DNA from: Gadus chalcogrammus
Lineage: Eukaryota > Chordata > Actinopteri > Gadiformes > Gadidae
Reading direction: 5' to 3'
NCBI RefSeq assembly: GCF_026213295.1
Contig: NC_079419.1
Coordinates: 12,160,001-12,224,000 of the forward strand
Length of the DNA: 64,000 bases
Positions 18,930-40,303 of the stretch are shown one piece after another. The translations under genes and the position numbers were made by a program. Under the pieces are notes generated by a model, which worked only from the letters and a program-made list of their open reading frames with translations, was not told the origin of the DNA and searched no databases. Positions within the stretch are counted from its first letter, which is position 1; every line of letters starts with the position of its first letter.

Positions 18930-19900
18930 AGTTTCTTTCTCTCTTTAAGTGACGTGACTGATTGACTGATGACAGCCGCGGCCCAAGGGGCGCGACCTCG
19001 GCCCTCAGGTAATGGGCCTTTCAGGTTAAGTTGACAGCCCGCACGCCCAAGAGGGAAGGGACCTCCAGAAAAAATAAATAAAATCAAATTAAACCTTGTC
19101 GGTCACAAAGGCCTGCCAGCCCACCGGCCATCTGGCATACAGGGCAAATACCCTGTATGCCAGATGGTTATACGCCCTGCATAGAACCCAATAAAGCTAA
19201 TTTGATGCAAGTGGTCAAGTGGTCAAACAGAATATGTTAAAATATGTTTATTGAGACATGCATACATTTTATTGCGTCAAAACAATTGGCCTCTGATATA
19301 TTCAGGCTATGAGAAGACACAATAAATTAAATAAAATGAATGCCCACAGATGTCAGAGTCTGTAGGATATGGCTGCATTAAAGGTGCACTGTTCATCTGT
19401 TGTCTGTAGCGTCCCCTATGGTGACTATAACAAAGTTAACCCTGCATTTTGGCTCCTTTTTTTTTCTCCAAATTTTTGCTTCTGGCAAACATATTTTTTT
19501 CGACAATCGCAATCATCTCACTCAAACAATTAGAGCCTTGGCCCTCAACCATCCCAAAGTTGGTTCCGCTCAAATGGGACATTCTGGGTAGGAATTGAAG
19601 CCATTTTAGTGAATAATTATAGTTATTCATATATTAGCGCCCCCATGGGGCTAATATTCTGGCTGTCCACTTACTGTTTAGGAGATATGCCTATTTTCTT
19701 TCAAAGGGGTGTTCTCGCACGTTACGTTTGAGTCCCTGGAGGCCATAGGATCTGGAATTTCAGAACGGTTTTGATACTGGTCATTTTAGGAGATTGGGAA
19801 TTTTTATGGCCTTGAACTGATTTGAATTGGTCATTTGCTTTGGGAGGCGATATGAAAAGCAGTTTTTGCAGAATTGCGAGAAAATTCATGCCGCGTTTGT
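18930..19900. other. Intergenic sequence with short repeats, no gene recognised
   Basis: At 19125-19165 ACCCTGTATGCCAGATGG and its inverse form a hairpin. At 19378 ATTAAAGGTGCACTGT begins a MITE-like stretch. Around 19640-19860 is a low-complexity unique region. No coding region is supported. Confidence 0.4.
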
Positions 19901-20410
19901 CGTTTTGCCGTTCAAATCAGTACTCGTTTGCTCATGAAACTCTTTCAAATATGAGTATGAACTATTGGCTTCACTGGTAGCTACGTTGTGGTTATTGTTT
20001 TTAAACGCCATGCTGGCATGCCGGTTGCTGTAAATCCTCAGGTGCCGGTAAACAGTGCGCTCATTAACTGCAAACGGGAACCTTCAGTTCACCATTCACC
20101 AAATATCAATACCACTGATCTCAAGCAACTATCAAAGATTTGTACTCAGATATTAAATTAACAGAATGCTTGACTTTATGAAAGATCGAATTCACACAAT
20201 CACAAGACACGATATAATGATCACAAGATAAGCTGAGCCATTTCAAGAGCAAACAAACTGAAAAAAAACAAAAAACATGGAGAAACAGGTAAACACAATT
20301 AACTCAATAATACCCATTTAGCTAAAGGAGATGATGTAAAAGACACACACAAGATTAACAATTTAAAATCTACAATTAAAACCATCTTATTTCCACTGTC
20401 ATCTACTCAC
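19900..20410. repeat. Duplicated 3' flank of copy B
   Basis: It matches 2010-2480 (the copy A flank) through CTTTCAAATATG, the GCCATGCTGGCATGCCGGT piece and CACTGATCTCAAGCAAC. An extra 40-60 bp around 20185-20240 is present only here. Confidence 0.7.
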
Positions 20411-20432
20411 ACACGCGCACAAGCACATACGC

Positions 20433-20642
<210 letters not shown>

Positions 20643-20684
20643 TCATTTGATCTTGAAGGTGGTGGTGGTCATGTGGCCGTGAGC

Positions 20685-29584
<8,900 letters not shown>

Positions 29585-29650
29585 GGTGCCCCGAATGAAA
29601 ACCTCTGCTCACAGATGTTACTCACAAGATTGTTTAACATGATCTAGTCC

Positions 29651-29664
29651 ATCAATGTTTAACC
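29651..29664 (-). promoter_or_regulatory. Candidate HNF1-like site upstream of copy B
   Basis: The same 14-base GGTTAAACATTGAT as upstream of copies A and C, at the same spacing from the ATG. The surrounding 100 bp is also shared, so conservation may simply reflect recent duplication. Confidence 0.35.
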
Positions 29665-29699
29665 TTTTTGCTCATTATCTTTGAAAGAGGCCAGGGGAA

Positions 29700-31375
29700 A
29701 AAAGAAAAGAAAACAATAGTCAGGAAAGAACAAATGCTGTATCCATTTCTTTGTATGGCACAGCCCTACAAAGAAATACTACAGTGAATCTTGATTGGAT
29801 GCACCATGGCCATGGTAACTACAGGAATTTACACAATAAATGCGTCAGGGATGTGGCCAACAATGGAAGTGATGACTAGGTACATTTTTTATCTCCTGTA
29901 GTTAGAAGTTATAAGCCTGTGATTGTAAGTGAGTACTCTGCAGCACAGTGGCTTTTCTGGCCATTCTGGCACCCTACACGAGATCTCCAACCCCCTCCCC
30001 CTTTAGAATGTAGGTGTTTTTTTAGTGTCTCTCTGTGTTCACATTTCTCAGGCCAGTGCCTCTCCTAATGATCACAGGTGTTATCTCCAACAATCATTTG
30101 TTTAGATGAAGAAAGAAAATGGCAAAATTGGAAAAAAACAAACACATTTCCCTGGTGGGTAAAGTCCTCTAGGGTTCTCCAAAGACCTTGTGGGCGTATT
30201 TTTGCTTTCGCTGCAGTATTTAGCTAACAAATGGCCTGAAATGGCCTTCAGTTCGATGACATTTATATGCTCTGTCGTCCACGGAGGTTGCCAAATGCAT
30301 TTATTTTAATTTTGAAAGAAACAACACATGGAAGCAATGGAGAACGCCATCTCTCGTTCGGTTGTTTAGAACTGAAAATGGGCCAGGACAACGTAATGTT
30401 TTCACTTTAGTACTCTATTTGAGTGGAACAACTTAGCAGGTGTCCATATAGCCTATATAGGGTTAGCCTAATTGAAATAGTTTAAAAAGAGAAAACATTT
30501 TGACTAAAAGTAATGACTAAAAGTTGACTAAAATGTAAGGACTTTTCGTCGACTAAAACTAGACTAAAACTACAAAGGAAAACAATGACTAAAATGTGAC
30601 TAAATATACTAAGCATTTTCGTCAAAAGACTAAGACTAAGCCTAAAATAGCTGACAAAATTAACACTGTACCGAACGTCCTTCCCAGACAGCCCCCCACC
30701 CTGTTAGGGATGCATCTGTCGGTTGTTCATGCATCTCTAACTGAGAAGGCGTTCCAATCCTAACCGTAAATAAAAAACAGTTGGGACTTGCTACATCTGA
30801 ACAAAATTCTTAGTTTAAATAGTAATTTGGATCGTTGACACATTAATCACGCCTGAAGAAGAAAGAACACAATCCTAACATTAAATGGGCTTTCAACTTC
30901 ATCCTGTTTGGCCTCCCGGCCAAACCCCTGTCTCTGACCCCCCACCGTCAAGGGGTTGATCACGGAAGCAACTTGGGGGGTTAGGATCGTTTCATACAGT
31001 CCTTACAATAGAACTCACCTAGATTTGAATCCTCTTCCATACAACCTACAACCAACGCCTCCAACAAGTAAAGCTGAGAACAATAAAGGTATACGTTTAT
31101 AAATGAACAACAAATTTAGGGAGGGCAGTGTAGCTTAAGCAATCAGAAGGGGGCAAGGGTCATGCTTTAACAATGGGGGATAGGTAGTCAAGAGGAGATA
31201 GAGGTAGTATGGTCAATGGGAGACCATCATAAAGTTAGCTATAAATAAAGGTGCTAAAACAGCAGGTGTTTCCTGACACCATATTTAAAGCCCTCAGCCC
31301 CACCCTGACACGTTTAGTCTGCAGTACAGAGCCATGGTGAGAGGGAGAAATTCTAAGAAATTTTACAAAATTAAA
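29700..31375. repeat. Intergenic mixture of duplicated blocks between B and B-prime
   Basis: At 29890-29990 the sequence matches the copy C upstream region (49905-50000). At 30090-30235 it matches 43355-43490. At 30275-30421 is an inverted MITE fragment related to 21446-21808. At 30490-30660 is a repeat rich in GACTAAAA units. From about 30880 to 31250 it matches 43560-44220. No gene was recognised. Confidence 0.5.
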
Positions 31376-31590
31376 TAAATAATAAAAATATTTTTTCAAA
31401 ATAAAGGCATTTCAGCTGTGCAAACTTGTTAGGTTTTCTCAATAGTACAACTAAATAAAATAAATAGAATAAATAAGAAAATACATATTTTAATTATTAT
31501 TATTTTTTTTTTATAAAATCACAGCCTTTTGCGGTTAGACAATCTCAAAGGCTGATATCGGGATTGCGATTCGATTAATCGTGCATCACT
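31375..31590. mobile_element. hAT-like MITE at the broken end of B-prime
   Basis: It holds AAAATCACAGCCTTTTGCGG and ends GATTCGATTAATCGTGCATC. It is the reverse of the element at 10660-11060 and directly abuts slc22 intron 4 sequence at about 31590, where exon 5 should follow. Confidence 0.55.
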
Positions 31591-33600
31591 ATTAGCAACC
31601 CCAGTGATATTTTATTTGCTACATTTAACCCTATTTCCCCTATGACTTAACCTATTGAATGTGAATATCTAGAAGATATTCCTATAATATGTGTATGGTG
31701 AGTCGGTATCTAGCGCTTAAGAAGGTAACACAATGGTGATTGCCTGTGAGAGCCTGTGTCCCACTGATGAAAGCCCTTGCATTTGCAGGATAATGAATGT
31801 TACAAACTTGGGCCCAATTCTTGGGCCCAAAGTCAAATCTCTTAACCATTATGCCACCTTTCCTTAACCTTTGGGGAAAACATCATCGGGTCAAGGAGAG
31901 ATGAAAGGGTGCTTCCTTTCGAACATAGAAAAGACAGCACTGTTTGAAATGAATTAGACTCCACTTTTCCTCAACTACGTCATTGTGCGACGGCAAGTAT
32001 TTCTGACCTTTAATGTCTCTGGAACTACAATTTTCGAAAGATGGACTACAGCAAGCGCTCTTTCGATCAATGCGTTCTTGTCGAATTGATTTCAATCAGT
32101 TTGTCGTCAACAGGGAGAATCACTTAGGTTGGACTTGGCCAACAGGAATATTTTAGCCAATTTGAATCCCAATTCACATGGGAAGAGACTAAACTTAAGT
32201 TGATGTTGAAATAAACTGCCCCCATTATTCTTTCTTAAATGTGAAGTTGGCATTTATTTTCTTATGGTTTAAATTATGGGCTACGAAAATAACTATTATG
32301 ATGTTGTTCTTTTATGAGTTCTTTCGATTCTTCGACTCTTCTCTCTAATGTTTGGTTTGCTCTTCCTCAATTCTCTTCTCCTCTCTTGTGCTTTACCGCG
32401 TCTCTCATGTGTCTCCGCGTAGAGTCCGTAAACTTCGTCTGTGGCCTGTGTCTCTTAATATTGCCGGCGTAAAGGATTATGGTTATCTCCTTTCTTTTCG
32501 TAAAGATTGGTCAGGTGTAACCTTAGCTAAAGTCCGGTTAAAGATTGCATCGAGGTACCTTTCCTCTGCATTTTTTGAATTTGAATAACCTTTCCTCCAA
32601 GTATTTCCGGGTAATTTCGTTAGGAAAGGAAATTCTTGTGCAAAAAACCGAGTCCGTATAGGCTCCAAGTGTTTGTTGCGACACTGCTTTATTTCTGGGG
32701 GAAATTACCAATTTTCACTAAAAGGTATCGCCAAAGATACGGAAATCTTAGAGATTGCCACTTAAACTCACATTTATACAGAAGGCGAAATCTAGAAAAA
32801 AAACGAAACTATTAAACCTGATGATTTGTGAGGCAAATAATGCTGAAGAATGTTTTTATTTTTTATAGTAGGCCTAAGTAAATGGCCGTTTAAAAAAAAA
32901 TGGGTAATTCACAATGTTTAAATATAACCGCAAGCGGTGATTAACGGGGTCCGAGCAAAATTAAAAGTCAAGAACACACTAATGGAAGATATATAAATTG
33001 AACATATAATTGTCATATTTAAGGAAAGATGTTCCACCTATAAACCTGAACTGCAGCCTCATTCACATGGTCAAAATGTCTATTGATAAGCACACAACAT
33101 CCATAAAACTCAAAGCATACATTTCTCAAGTGAATTAAGGGCTTTCTTCAAAATATACACCTGAAAAATCATTGAAATTATAGGGAAATTAAACATTTGT
33201 AGCCAAGAACACTAACAGAAGAAATATAAATATGACAGAGTTATTTATGAAGGAAAAATTGTAAACGGAGATGTTCCCCTTAATGCCATACGGTGTCTAG
33301 GCAGACCGATTATTGGAAACTAATGGGCCGGAATGTGGATTGCCTTATGAATATCAGGTGCTGTTCAATGTTGTGTTTCTTAAATGAGTGGCAATGTCAT
33401 GTTCAGCTGGTTCATAATGGTCTAATCAGGATTCAAACCCTCAACCAAAGGACCACCAGTACACAGCATTATCCCGTTGAGCCCCTGACATTCCTGAACT
33501 GCATGAAGCCTCATTCACATGGTGAAAATGTCGATTGATAAGCACACATCAAGAAAACTCCTAGCACATATTTCACAAGAGAATTAAGGGCTTTCTTAAA
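31591..33600 (-). other. slc22 intron 4 remnant of B-prime, plus unassigned sequence
   Basis: About 31595-31810 and 32670-32900 match pieces of intron 4 of copies A to C (for example TTGCAGGATAATGAATGTTAC and GCGACACTG). Between them lies an unrelated insert. At 33420-33490 a tRNA-like SINE piece appears on the minus strand (GGTTTGAATCCTG as B box). Exon 5 is absent. Confidence 0.5.
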
Positions 33601-33612
33601 AGAGTACAGATC

Positions 33613-34420
33613 TGAAAATACCGTCACGGTATGACGGTAACGGTTTTATATCACGGTATGTTAATTTTATCTTCTAATTTCGATATAAATGCCTCTGAAG
33701 GGGTAAAACACTGAAAAGGCAGCAAAATGCATGACATTTTTTAAAATCTTTTCTCAAGTTACTTCCATCTCTGAAGAACACTAGTTTTGGCATCTCAATT
33801 TGGCTAAAGTGTGTGCGGGCATGTAACGCGTACCTGGGATCGAGTGTTTTGACCATCTCTTTAAAGCCCTTTCTATCGACATTTTGAAAGGGAACCATTG
33901 TCCTTAGACAGGTAAACAGTGACATTGTTATCTCGTTCCACCGCTGGTATTTTGACGTAAGGACTGGCTTTCAAAATGCCGGCGGAAACAATGTCTGATT
34001 GCAGAGACAGCTTCACGCTACCAGCGTCTGTCACGTACGGTCGGTGTGGAATGAGAGCTCATGGAGGGACTATTGCGCAAGCACGCAGGCGCGCTTGCTG
34101 CGCGCTCAATAGCATACTGCCTGAGAAGGCAGTAGCGCTGTGAAATCTGTCCCTGGGAAAAGTAACGTGGCGCCGAATTGAAAAAGGAACTATGTTTCGT
34201 TACCATATTTTCAGTAGTTGCGGTTAGGGAACTTTACTTTTTACATGAAAAAATTGTTAGGTTACTGTATTAACGCGTTACTAACTTTGTTACGCGTTAC
34301 ACACAACACTGTCTACCGGTCACACCGGTCTCACGGTAACGTCAAAATCCATACCGTAGCGCAAATTCAAACTGGTGTACCTTCTATACCATTTATACCG
34401 TAGGCCTACACCCCTACTTC
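33613..34420. mobile_element. hAT element fragment (ZBED-like transposase piece)
   Basis: Both ends carry ACCGT/ACGGTAT-rich sequence (ACCGTCACGGTATGACGG near 33620 and CATACCGTAG near 34350). On the minus strand, codons at about 33745-33900 read MVPFQNVDRKGFKEMVKTLD and PRYALHARTHFSQIEMPKL. This looks like the segment before the catalytic core in ZBED-type hAT proteins. Only this piece of the protein remains. Confidence 0.6.
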
Positions 34421-34900
34421 AAATTGACGTTAAGAGTTTCCTCAGACTCGCGCGGTAGCCAGGCGGCTCATCCAATGGCGAGCTCAGTTGGAGCTGTGTG
34501 CTTCAAGATTCCGATTGGCCCAGAGAAATTTAAATTCTAAGAAAGATTCTGAAGCAAGTGCTGTGATTCCGATTGGCCCAGAGAAATGTCAATTATAAGA
34601 ATGATCCAATAATTCGCAATTCTGGACCCCCCCCTCACCCCCCACCAAAAAGAAAACTCTCCGGTTCTACACGATTCACGTGAATCACCAAATTGACCAA
34701 GAAAACGGCGATTGTCGCCGAAAAGCGACAAGTTTGCAGCTTTGAAGATGACATCTTTTCAAAGCGGCTTGTAACGGCTAATCACATTGACCCCTGGTGG
34801 CATGTCATGGGACCTTAAAGGGAACTAGCCCATGAATAAATAATGGATGTCTAGGGCCCTCTCCCTCTCAGGGGCCCACTGAATCATCATTACGTGTGAC
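34421..34900. other. Unassigned stretch with a short direct repeat
   Basis: GATTCCGATTGGCCCAGAG occurs twice (about 34508 and 34564). A C-rich run lies at 34626-34643. Nothing else was recognised before B-prime exon 4. Confidence 0.4.
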
Positions 34901-34936
34901 CACTGTCTCCCACTGCTGTACTTGACCCATACACAC

Positions 34937-36336
34937 CATATGTAGACCGCAACCAGGCCCATCGGCGCCGCCATGACCAACTGAGCCAGCCTCCAATCCC
35001 GGATAAAGTAGATGAGCACCGCCAGAAACGCCTGCCCGAAAGCCCCGAAGAACTGGCTCCCACACGAGCCCAGGGACCACTTGGTTATCCCTATCCACTC
35101 GGTCGCTGCAGGGAAGGAGAGCCATGCTCGTGGGTCAATATTCAGCCGGCAGTAGCCCACATGGCATAAACCCTGGACAAAGACCTTTTGTGTTTCGGTT
35201 TTGAGGTTCAAGAAATAGTGGATGGAAAACTGCTTTCTCTTAACGTGGCATGCGTCTGTTTAAACCCGTACTGTGTCCTTTTTTTCCACAGCAGCTCAGT
35301 CCTCCGTTTAAACATATCTGAACTAGAAAGTGGGTGGATTTCTCTCAATAAATTGTTTTATTCTGTCCCCAACCATGGGTAAAACTATATTATACAGGTT
35401 CAGCTTACCATTATTCTGTAGGCTTGAGTCTTTGTATGGAATTGTCTGAAGATGAAGATCCAAGGTGAATGACTTAAAATTAATGTCGCCCGGACTAATG
35501 TATCTGCCGTTACATTATATTGGCACTGGGTTCTGAACTGAGTGAAGACTTTTTATTGCATACGGTGTACTCACACAGCACGATGGCGTTCATCCGGGAG
35601 CCCCCATACCCCACGCCTGCTCCAAACTGTGAGGCCAGATATAAGTAGTAGTCGGGACACAGGCCATTTGTGAGCGTGAATATAAAAAGGAACTTCGCTG
35701 GAATCTGAGTGGTCCGTCTGCGGCCAAACCTGGCAGAAAAATGTTTAATAGAATTTTTATCCCACTTTTATTCATTTATATTTTTACAAATTGTTTGTTT
35801 CAGAATGTTTAGATAAAACAAAGTGTCCGAGAGTAAGTAATATCTTTTTAGATGAATGTTGATGTTTGAAATAGGCTACATAAACCTACATACAGGATAC
35901 AGAATAGATAACGCAATACTTGAATCGTCGACTCAAAGATAGTCAAAGATTTTCATATATCTTTGCCAGCTCACAAGACACAAAAGTCATTGTCCTCTAA
36001 GTGGCTGGAAAATAATGGTACCGTCCTTGAGAGGGCTTCAGTGGAAACAACATAAAATATAAAATCTCACAATCGAATCGTAATATCCTATCGCTACATT
36101 GACAGAATCCAAATATTTACAGAATCGCAATAGATATCATATTGGCACTAAAAAATCATTGTAATATCCTAGTGGTCCAGCCAATTTCCATCCCAATAAA
36201 AACACAGCTTAAACGTAACAAATAAAACTCACGATTCTCCTAAAGGTCCGAACAGTAGTGAACCAGTAAGAATGCCCGCCATCAAAACCATCAGGGTCAC
36301 CGCCACCATGTTCGCCTTGTCACAAACTAGATCAAA
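34937..36336 (-). pseudogene. B-prime: truncated slc22 copy with exons 2, 3 and 4 only
   Basis: Three exons are present with normal lengths, phases and open frames: exon 2 at 36233-36336 (104 nt), exon 3 at 35575-35729 (155 nt) and exon 4 at 34937-35105 (169 nt). They encode [23 protein letters not shown] and [13 protein letters not shown]. The sequence is closest to copy C ([28 protein letters not shown]). Similarity to intron 1 stops at about 36393, some 15-20 bp before exon 1 should begin. On the other side intron 4 ends at a MITE at about 31590. Exon 1 and exons 5-10 are missing. The three exons have no stops, so truncation may be recent. Rejoining to another promoter was not seen. Confidence 0.85.
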
Positions 36337-36399
36337 CTGTAGGAACCACATAGAGCTGTGAAACCAGAAATGTTCTCAAAACCACAAAACCTATAGGTT

Positions 36400-37105
36400 T
36401 TCATTAGGCCAATAAAGCAATGATAACAAAAACAAAAAAAACACAGACGCTCGATCAAAGGCCCGACCCGACAATCAAAACCCTCATTGTTTAACATGAA
36501 TGGGCTAAACAAATGACCACTGTAGCATATTTAAACACAATTCAAATTGTGCAGAGAATTATTTCCATTGGTCATTCTCAGTGGCGGCTGGCGATCAAAC
36601 ATGTTGGCGGGGCACAGTAATAGACAGGGGGTCTGAGGTTCTCCCCCCCCCCCCATAATTTTTTTGGAATTTAATAGATTTGATTTCCTGTATTCTGGTG
36701 CATTTTGGGGATGGCCACTACCTATTTACCTGCTTTTCATTCAGATTCATAGCCTACATCCTGACTTGCAGGGCCTGGACAAGCTTACATTGCATATACA
36801 GACCTACTTCATGGCCATTCCACCAGCCATTGATATTTGACCAATTGTTGTTATTCTGATATTGAGACAAATCATGATCACTGTCCTATAGCGTCCATTT
36901 TTTGTGAGTCTCAATGTCTACTTCAAATGCAGTCAGAAATATGGGACAGTTGTTTCATTTTGTTTATATGCTACAGGCCGAAAGACTAAATTAATATGTA
37001 ACTTACTTGCTCCTTTTAAGTATAACATTGCTTGGGGAGTCCAATTCCTCCACTGAAAAGGGTGGAAAGTGCTTACAACTCTCTGCTAGTTAGCGATCTA
37101 TGACA
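36400..37105. other. Unassigned intergenic stretch
   Basis: AT-rich sequence with a C run (36643-36653). A SINE-like or LTR-like identity could not be made out. No ORF with recognisable content. Confidence 0.4.
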
Positions 37106-37311
37106 ATGTTGTTTTTTATTGGTCGTCATAAAAAAATAAATAAGGGGTAACACTGTTGTTTTTTATTGGTCGTCATGAAAAAAACAAAGGGGTAACACAG
37201 TTGATATTTATCAATAAAACATAGGGGGTAACACTGTTGTTTTTCTTTGGTCGTCATGAAAAAAAACACAAGGGATAACACTGTCGTTTTAATCAAATGA
37301 AACACAAGGGG

Positions 37312-37845
37312 TGTGGTAGAAATTAGTGAGTATACTCTATGATAAACCATGATTATTAATAGGTTTTATATTTTAAATAGTGGAAAGCATTGTGTTTGCA
37401 GAATCTGGATTCAGAACAGATGGTGCACAGGAATGTATAGGGAACTGGGGGGAAGCTAAGTTGGTCCAAGCCCTTTCAGCCTTGGGTCAAGCTAAAGTTG
37501 ACCTCAGCCTTTTTAGCCTTGGGTCATCTTGGCTAATGAGGTTGATCCATGCAGACCACTGAACTGGGCAGTTGATAACATGCTGTGACGAAGATTGACT
37601 GGCGGAAACCCCATTGTGACTCCATTGTGACTCCATTGTAAACAAAGAAATTCCTATACGTGTATAAGTGAGGCTGCAGCCCGATGTGGGGCCAGTGACT
37701 TTGCAAACCCACTCAGGCTGTTGTCGTTGTTGTTCTGCTGCACGATAAAGTCTTTTGTCAATTCTTGCTCCGGACCCCTCGTTCTCATTTTACTCTCTCT
37801 CTCTTGAATTAGTCTAAGTGTTTTATATCTCGGTTAATCTTCAAT
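37312..37845 (+). mobile_element. Solo LTR inserted into the 47-bp minisatellite
   Basis: The segment starts TGTGGTAGAAATTAGTGAG and is flanked on both sides by AGGGG from one broken repeat unit, which fits a 5-bp target duplication. It contains a TATA-like GTGTATAAGTGAGG, a polyadenylation-like CGATAAAG and a pyrimidine-rich end. The unit is interrupted exactly, so the array is older than the insertion. Confidence 0.6.
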
Positions 37846-38734
37846 AGGGGTAACACTGTCGTTTTAATCAAATGAAACATAAGGAGTAACACTGTCGTTT
37901 TTTATCGGTCGTCATGAAAAAAACATAAGGGGTAACACTGTCGTTTTTATCAAATGAAACATGAGGGTTGACACTGTCATTTTTCTTTGGTTGTCATGAA
38001 AAAAACCATAAGGGGCAAAACTGTTGTTTTTTATTGGTCGTCATGAAAAAAAACATAAGGGGTAACACTGTTGTTTTTTATTGGTCGTCATGAAAGAAAA
38101 CATAAGAGGTAACACTGTCGTTTTTTATCAGTCGTCATGAAAAAAACACAAGGGGTAACACTGTTGTTTTTTTATTGGTCGTCATGAATAAAAACATAAG
38201 GGGTAACACTGTTGTTTTTTATTGGTCGTCATGAAAAAAAACATAAGGGGTAGCACTGTTGTCTTTGTCAAATAAAATATAAGGGGTAACACTGTCGTAT
38301 TTTATTGGTCGTCATGAAAAAAAACATATTTGAAAAAAAAAAAAAAATTGTCCTTGTCAAATAAAATATAAGGGGTAACACTGTTGTTTTTATCAAAAGA
38401 TACGTAAAAGGTAACACTGTCGTTCTTTATCTGTCAAAAAACCCATAAGGGATAACACTTTCGAAATGTATCGAATAAAACATAGGGGGTAACACTGTCG
38501 CTTTTATCAAATGAAACATGAGGGGTGACACTGTTGTTTTTTATTGGTCGTCATGAAAAAAAACACAAGGGGTAACACTGTTGTTTTTTATTGGTCGTCA
38601 TGAAAAAAACATAAGGGGTAACACTGTTGCTTTTTATTCGTCGTCATGAAAAAAAACATGAGGGAAATAATAGAAATACAGACATACATTTTAATGTCAT
38701 GTATATCCTCTTTATTGATGATTGATTATTGTGT

Positions 38735-39075
38735 ATATTCATCGCCTCAGTGGTGCAGTGGTGTGCACTCTGCCTAACCCACTGGAGACCGCGGCTCAAT
38801 TACTGAGGAAAACACAATATCATTAATTTTAAACGTAATGCTATCATGTCTATTGCACTGCCATATAAAATCTCAGACATAATTAAATTAATAATCTCAT
38901 TGGGAAGTGGAGAGAGCTGTGAGCTAACCCCCTGGAGACTCTTATTTCTATTTCATGCGAATTATAAAGTCAAGTATAACCATTGAGATGACTTTATTCG
39001 GTGTCATGATGGTGCATTGATAAGTTCGGAGGTTAACACTCTAAACAGCTCAGGTTCGGATCCCCGCAAAAACGT
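38735..39075 (+). mobile_element. tRNA-derived SINE-like sequences
   Basis: At 38749-38815 GGTGCAGTGGTGTGCACTC resembles an A box, and GCGGCTCAATTAC follows about 40 bp later as a weak B box. At 39003-39065 a second piece has TGGTGCATTGATAAG and GGTTCGGATCCCC, a good B box. These look like SINE heads and not functional tRNA genes, as no clover-leaf can be closed. Confidence 0.45.
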
Positions 39076-39737
39076 TGACAGGGGTACCACTGTGGTTTTT
39101 TATTGGTCAACATGGAAAAAACATGAGCGGTAACTCTGTCGTTTTTTATCGGCCGTCATGAAATGAACATAAGGGGTAACACTGTCGATATTTATCAAAT
39201 AAAACATAGGGGGTAACACTGTTGTTTTTCTTTGGTCGTCATGAAAAAAAACACAAGGGGTAACACTGTCGTTTTTATCAAATGAAACATGAGGGGTAAC
39301 ACTGTCGATATTATCAAATCAAACATAGGGGGTAACACTGTCCTTTTTTATAGGTCGTCATGAAAAAAACATATGACGACCTATAGACAAGATCAGTCAC
39401 ACACACCCATACAAATGCATGAAAGCACACACGCACATACGCATGCACGCACGCACATCCACACGCACACTCAGACATACAGAGAGACACACAAACTATG
39501 TACACATGCAAAGGGAGGGGTCCTCAATGTTCCTGACAAGTTTCAAGTTCCTACCTTCTTACAAAGAATTTGAATATGCCATAACTCTGCCATTTTTTAC
39601 ACTATCAATACCAATTCACAGATTATTAATAATCGCCAACCTTAATAATAACAGTAGTTACCCACAGCTACACTGTGAATACCTAAAAATGTCAAACATA
39701 TATAAATATATACAGTATATATATATATATATATATA

Positions 39738-40303
39738 TTAGTGGTGGGCCGTTATCGGCGTTAACGGCTGCGTTAACGCAAAACTTTTATCGCACGATAA
39801 AAAATCGCCGTTAATCTATTTTCAAACACTTCTTTGTTTGGTCCCATCACGTGACTGAACTAACCAATCAGAAGCTAGAATTTAGACTGAGGTAAACGTG
39901 AGGGAATCAGAGAGGCAGATTCAACAGAATATCCTGACTGTGTTAAATATGTAAATATGTAATAATTGTGTAACATAAATATGTAAATGATTAACTGACT
40001 AAAATTTGTCAGTACATTTCTAGCAAATTAACTCAAATATAAATTATATTAATTTATTCTACAACTTTCAAATATTTAACATCTAAACCTTACATTATTA
40101 TGGATTATTACACGGCTCTTCTCAATGCTGTAGACTGCTCCATTCACTTGCATGGGCCTTCCCAACGTTCAGCTGTATTTTTGTTTATGCTCCGTTCACA
40201 TGCATGGGCACTTCACAACTTCCGGCGGTGAATTATATTTGATAAATCACCATTGCCCAGTTATTAATCTAGATTAAAAAATGTAATCTATGCCCACCAC
40301 TAA
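39738..40303. mobile_element. 566-bp MITE flanked by AT repeats
   Basis: Perfect 12-bp inverted ends, TTAGTGGTGGGC and GCCCACCACTAA, with (AT)n on both sides (about 39716-39737 and 40304-40330). Next to the left end is GTTATCGGCGTTAACGGC. No coding frame is present. Confidence 0.75.

Larger units (their letters stand above)
37106..39375. repeat. 47-bp minisatellite in three blocks
   Basis: The unit has AAGGGGTAACACTGTTGTTT then TATTGGTCGTCATGAAAAAA. Blocks lie at about 37106-37311, 37846-38660 and 39075-39375. A shorter variant lacking the TTGGTCGTCATG part and carrying TATCAAATGAAACAT is interspersed. The first gap is filled by a solo LTR (37312-37845). The second (about 38660-39075) contains tRNA-like SINE sequence. 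Confidence 0.9.

Noticed and set aside
32352..32668. Frames on both strands around 32.4-32.7 kb
   Set aside because: No recognisable domain, no splice context, and the region lies between intron 4 remnants of B-prime.
38749..39065. tRNA genes
   Set aside because: Box-like motifs are present but no acceptor stem or anticodon arm can be formed; SINE heads explain them better.
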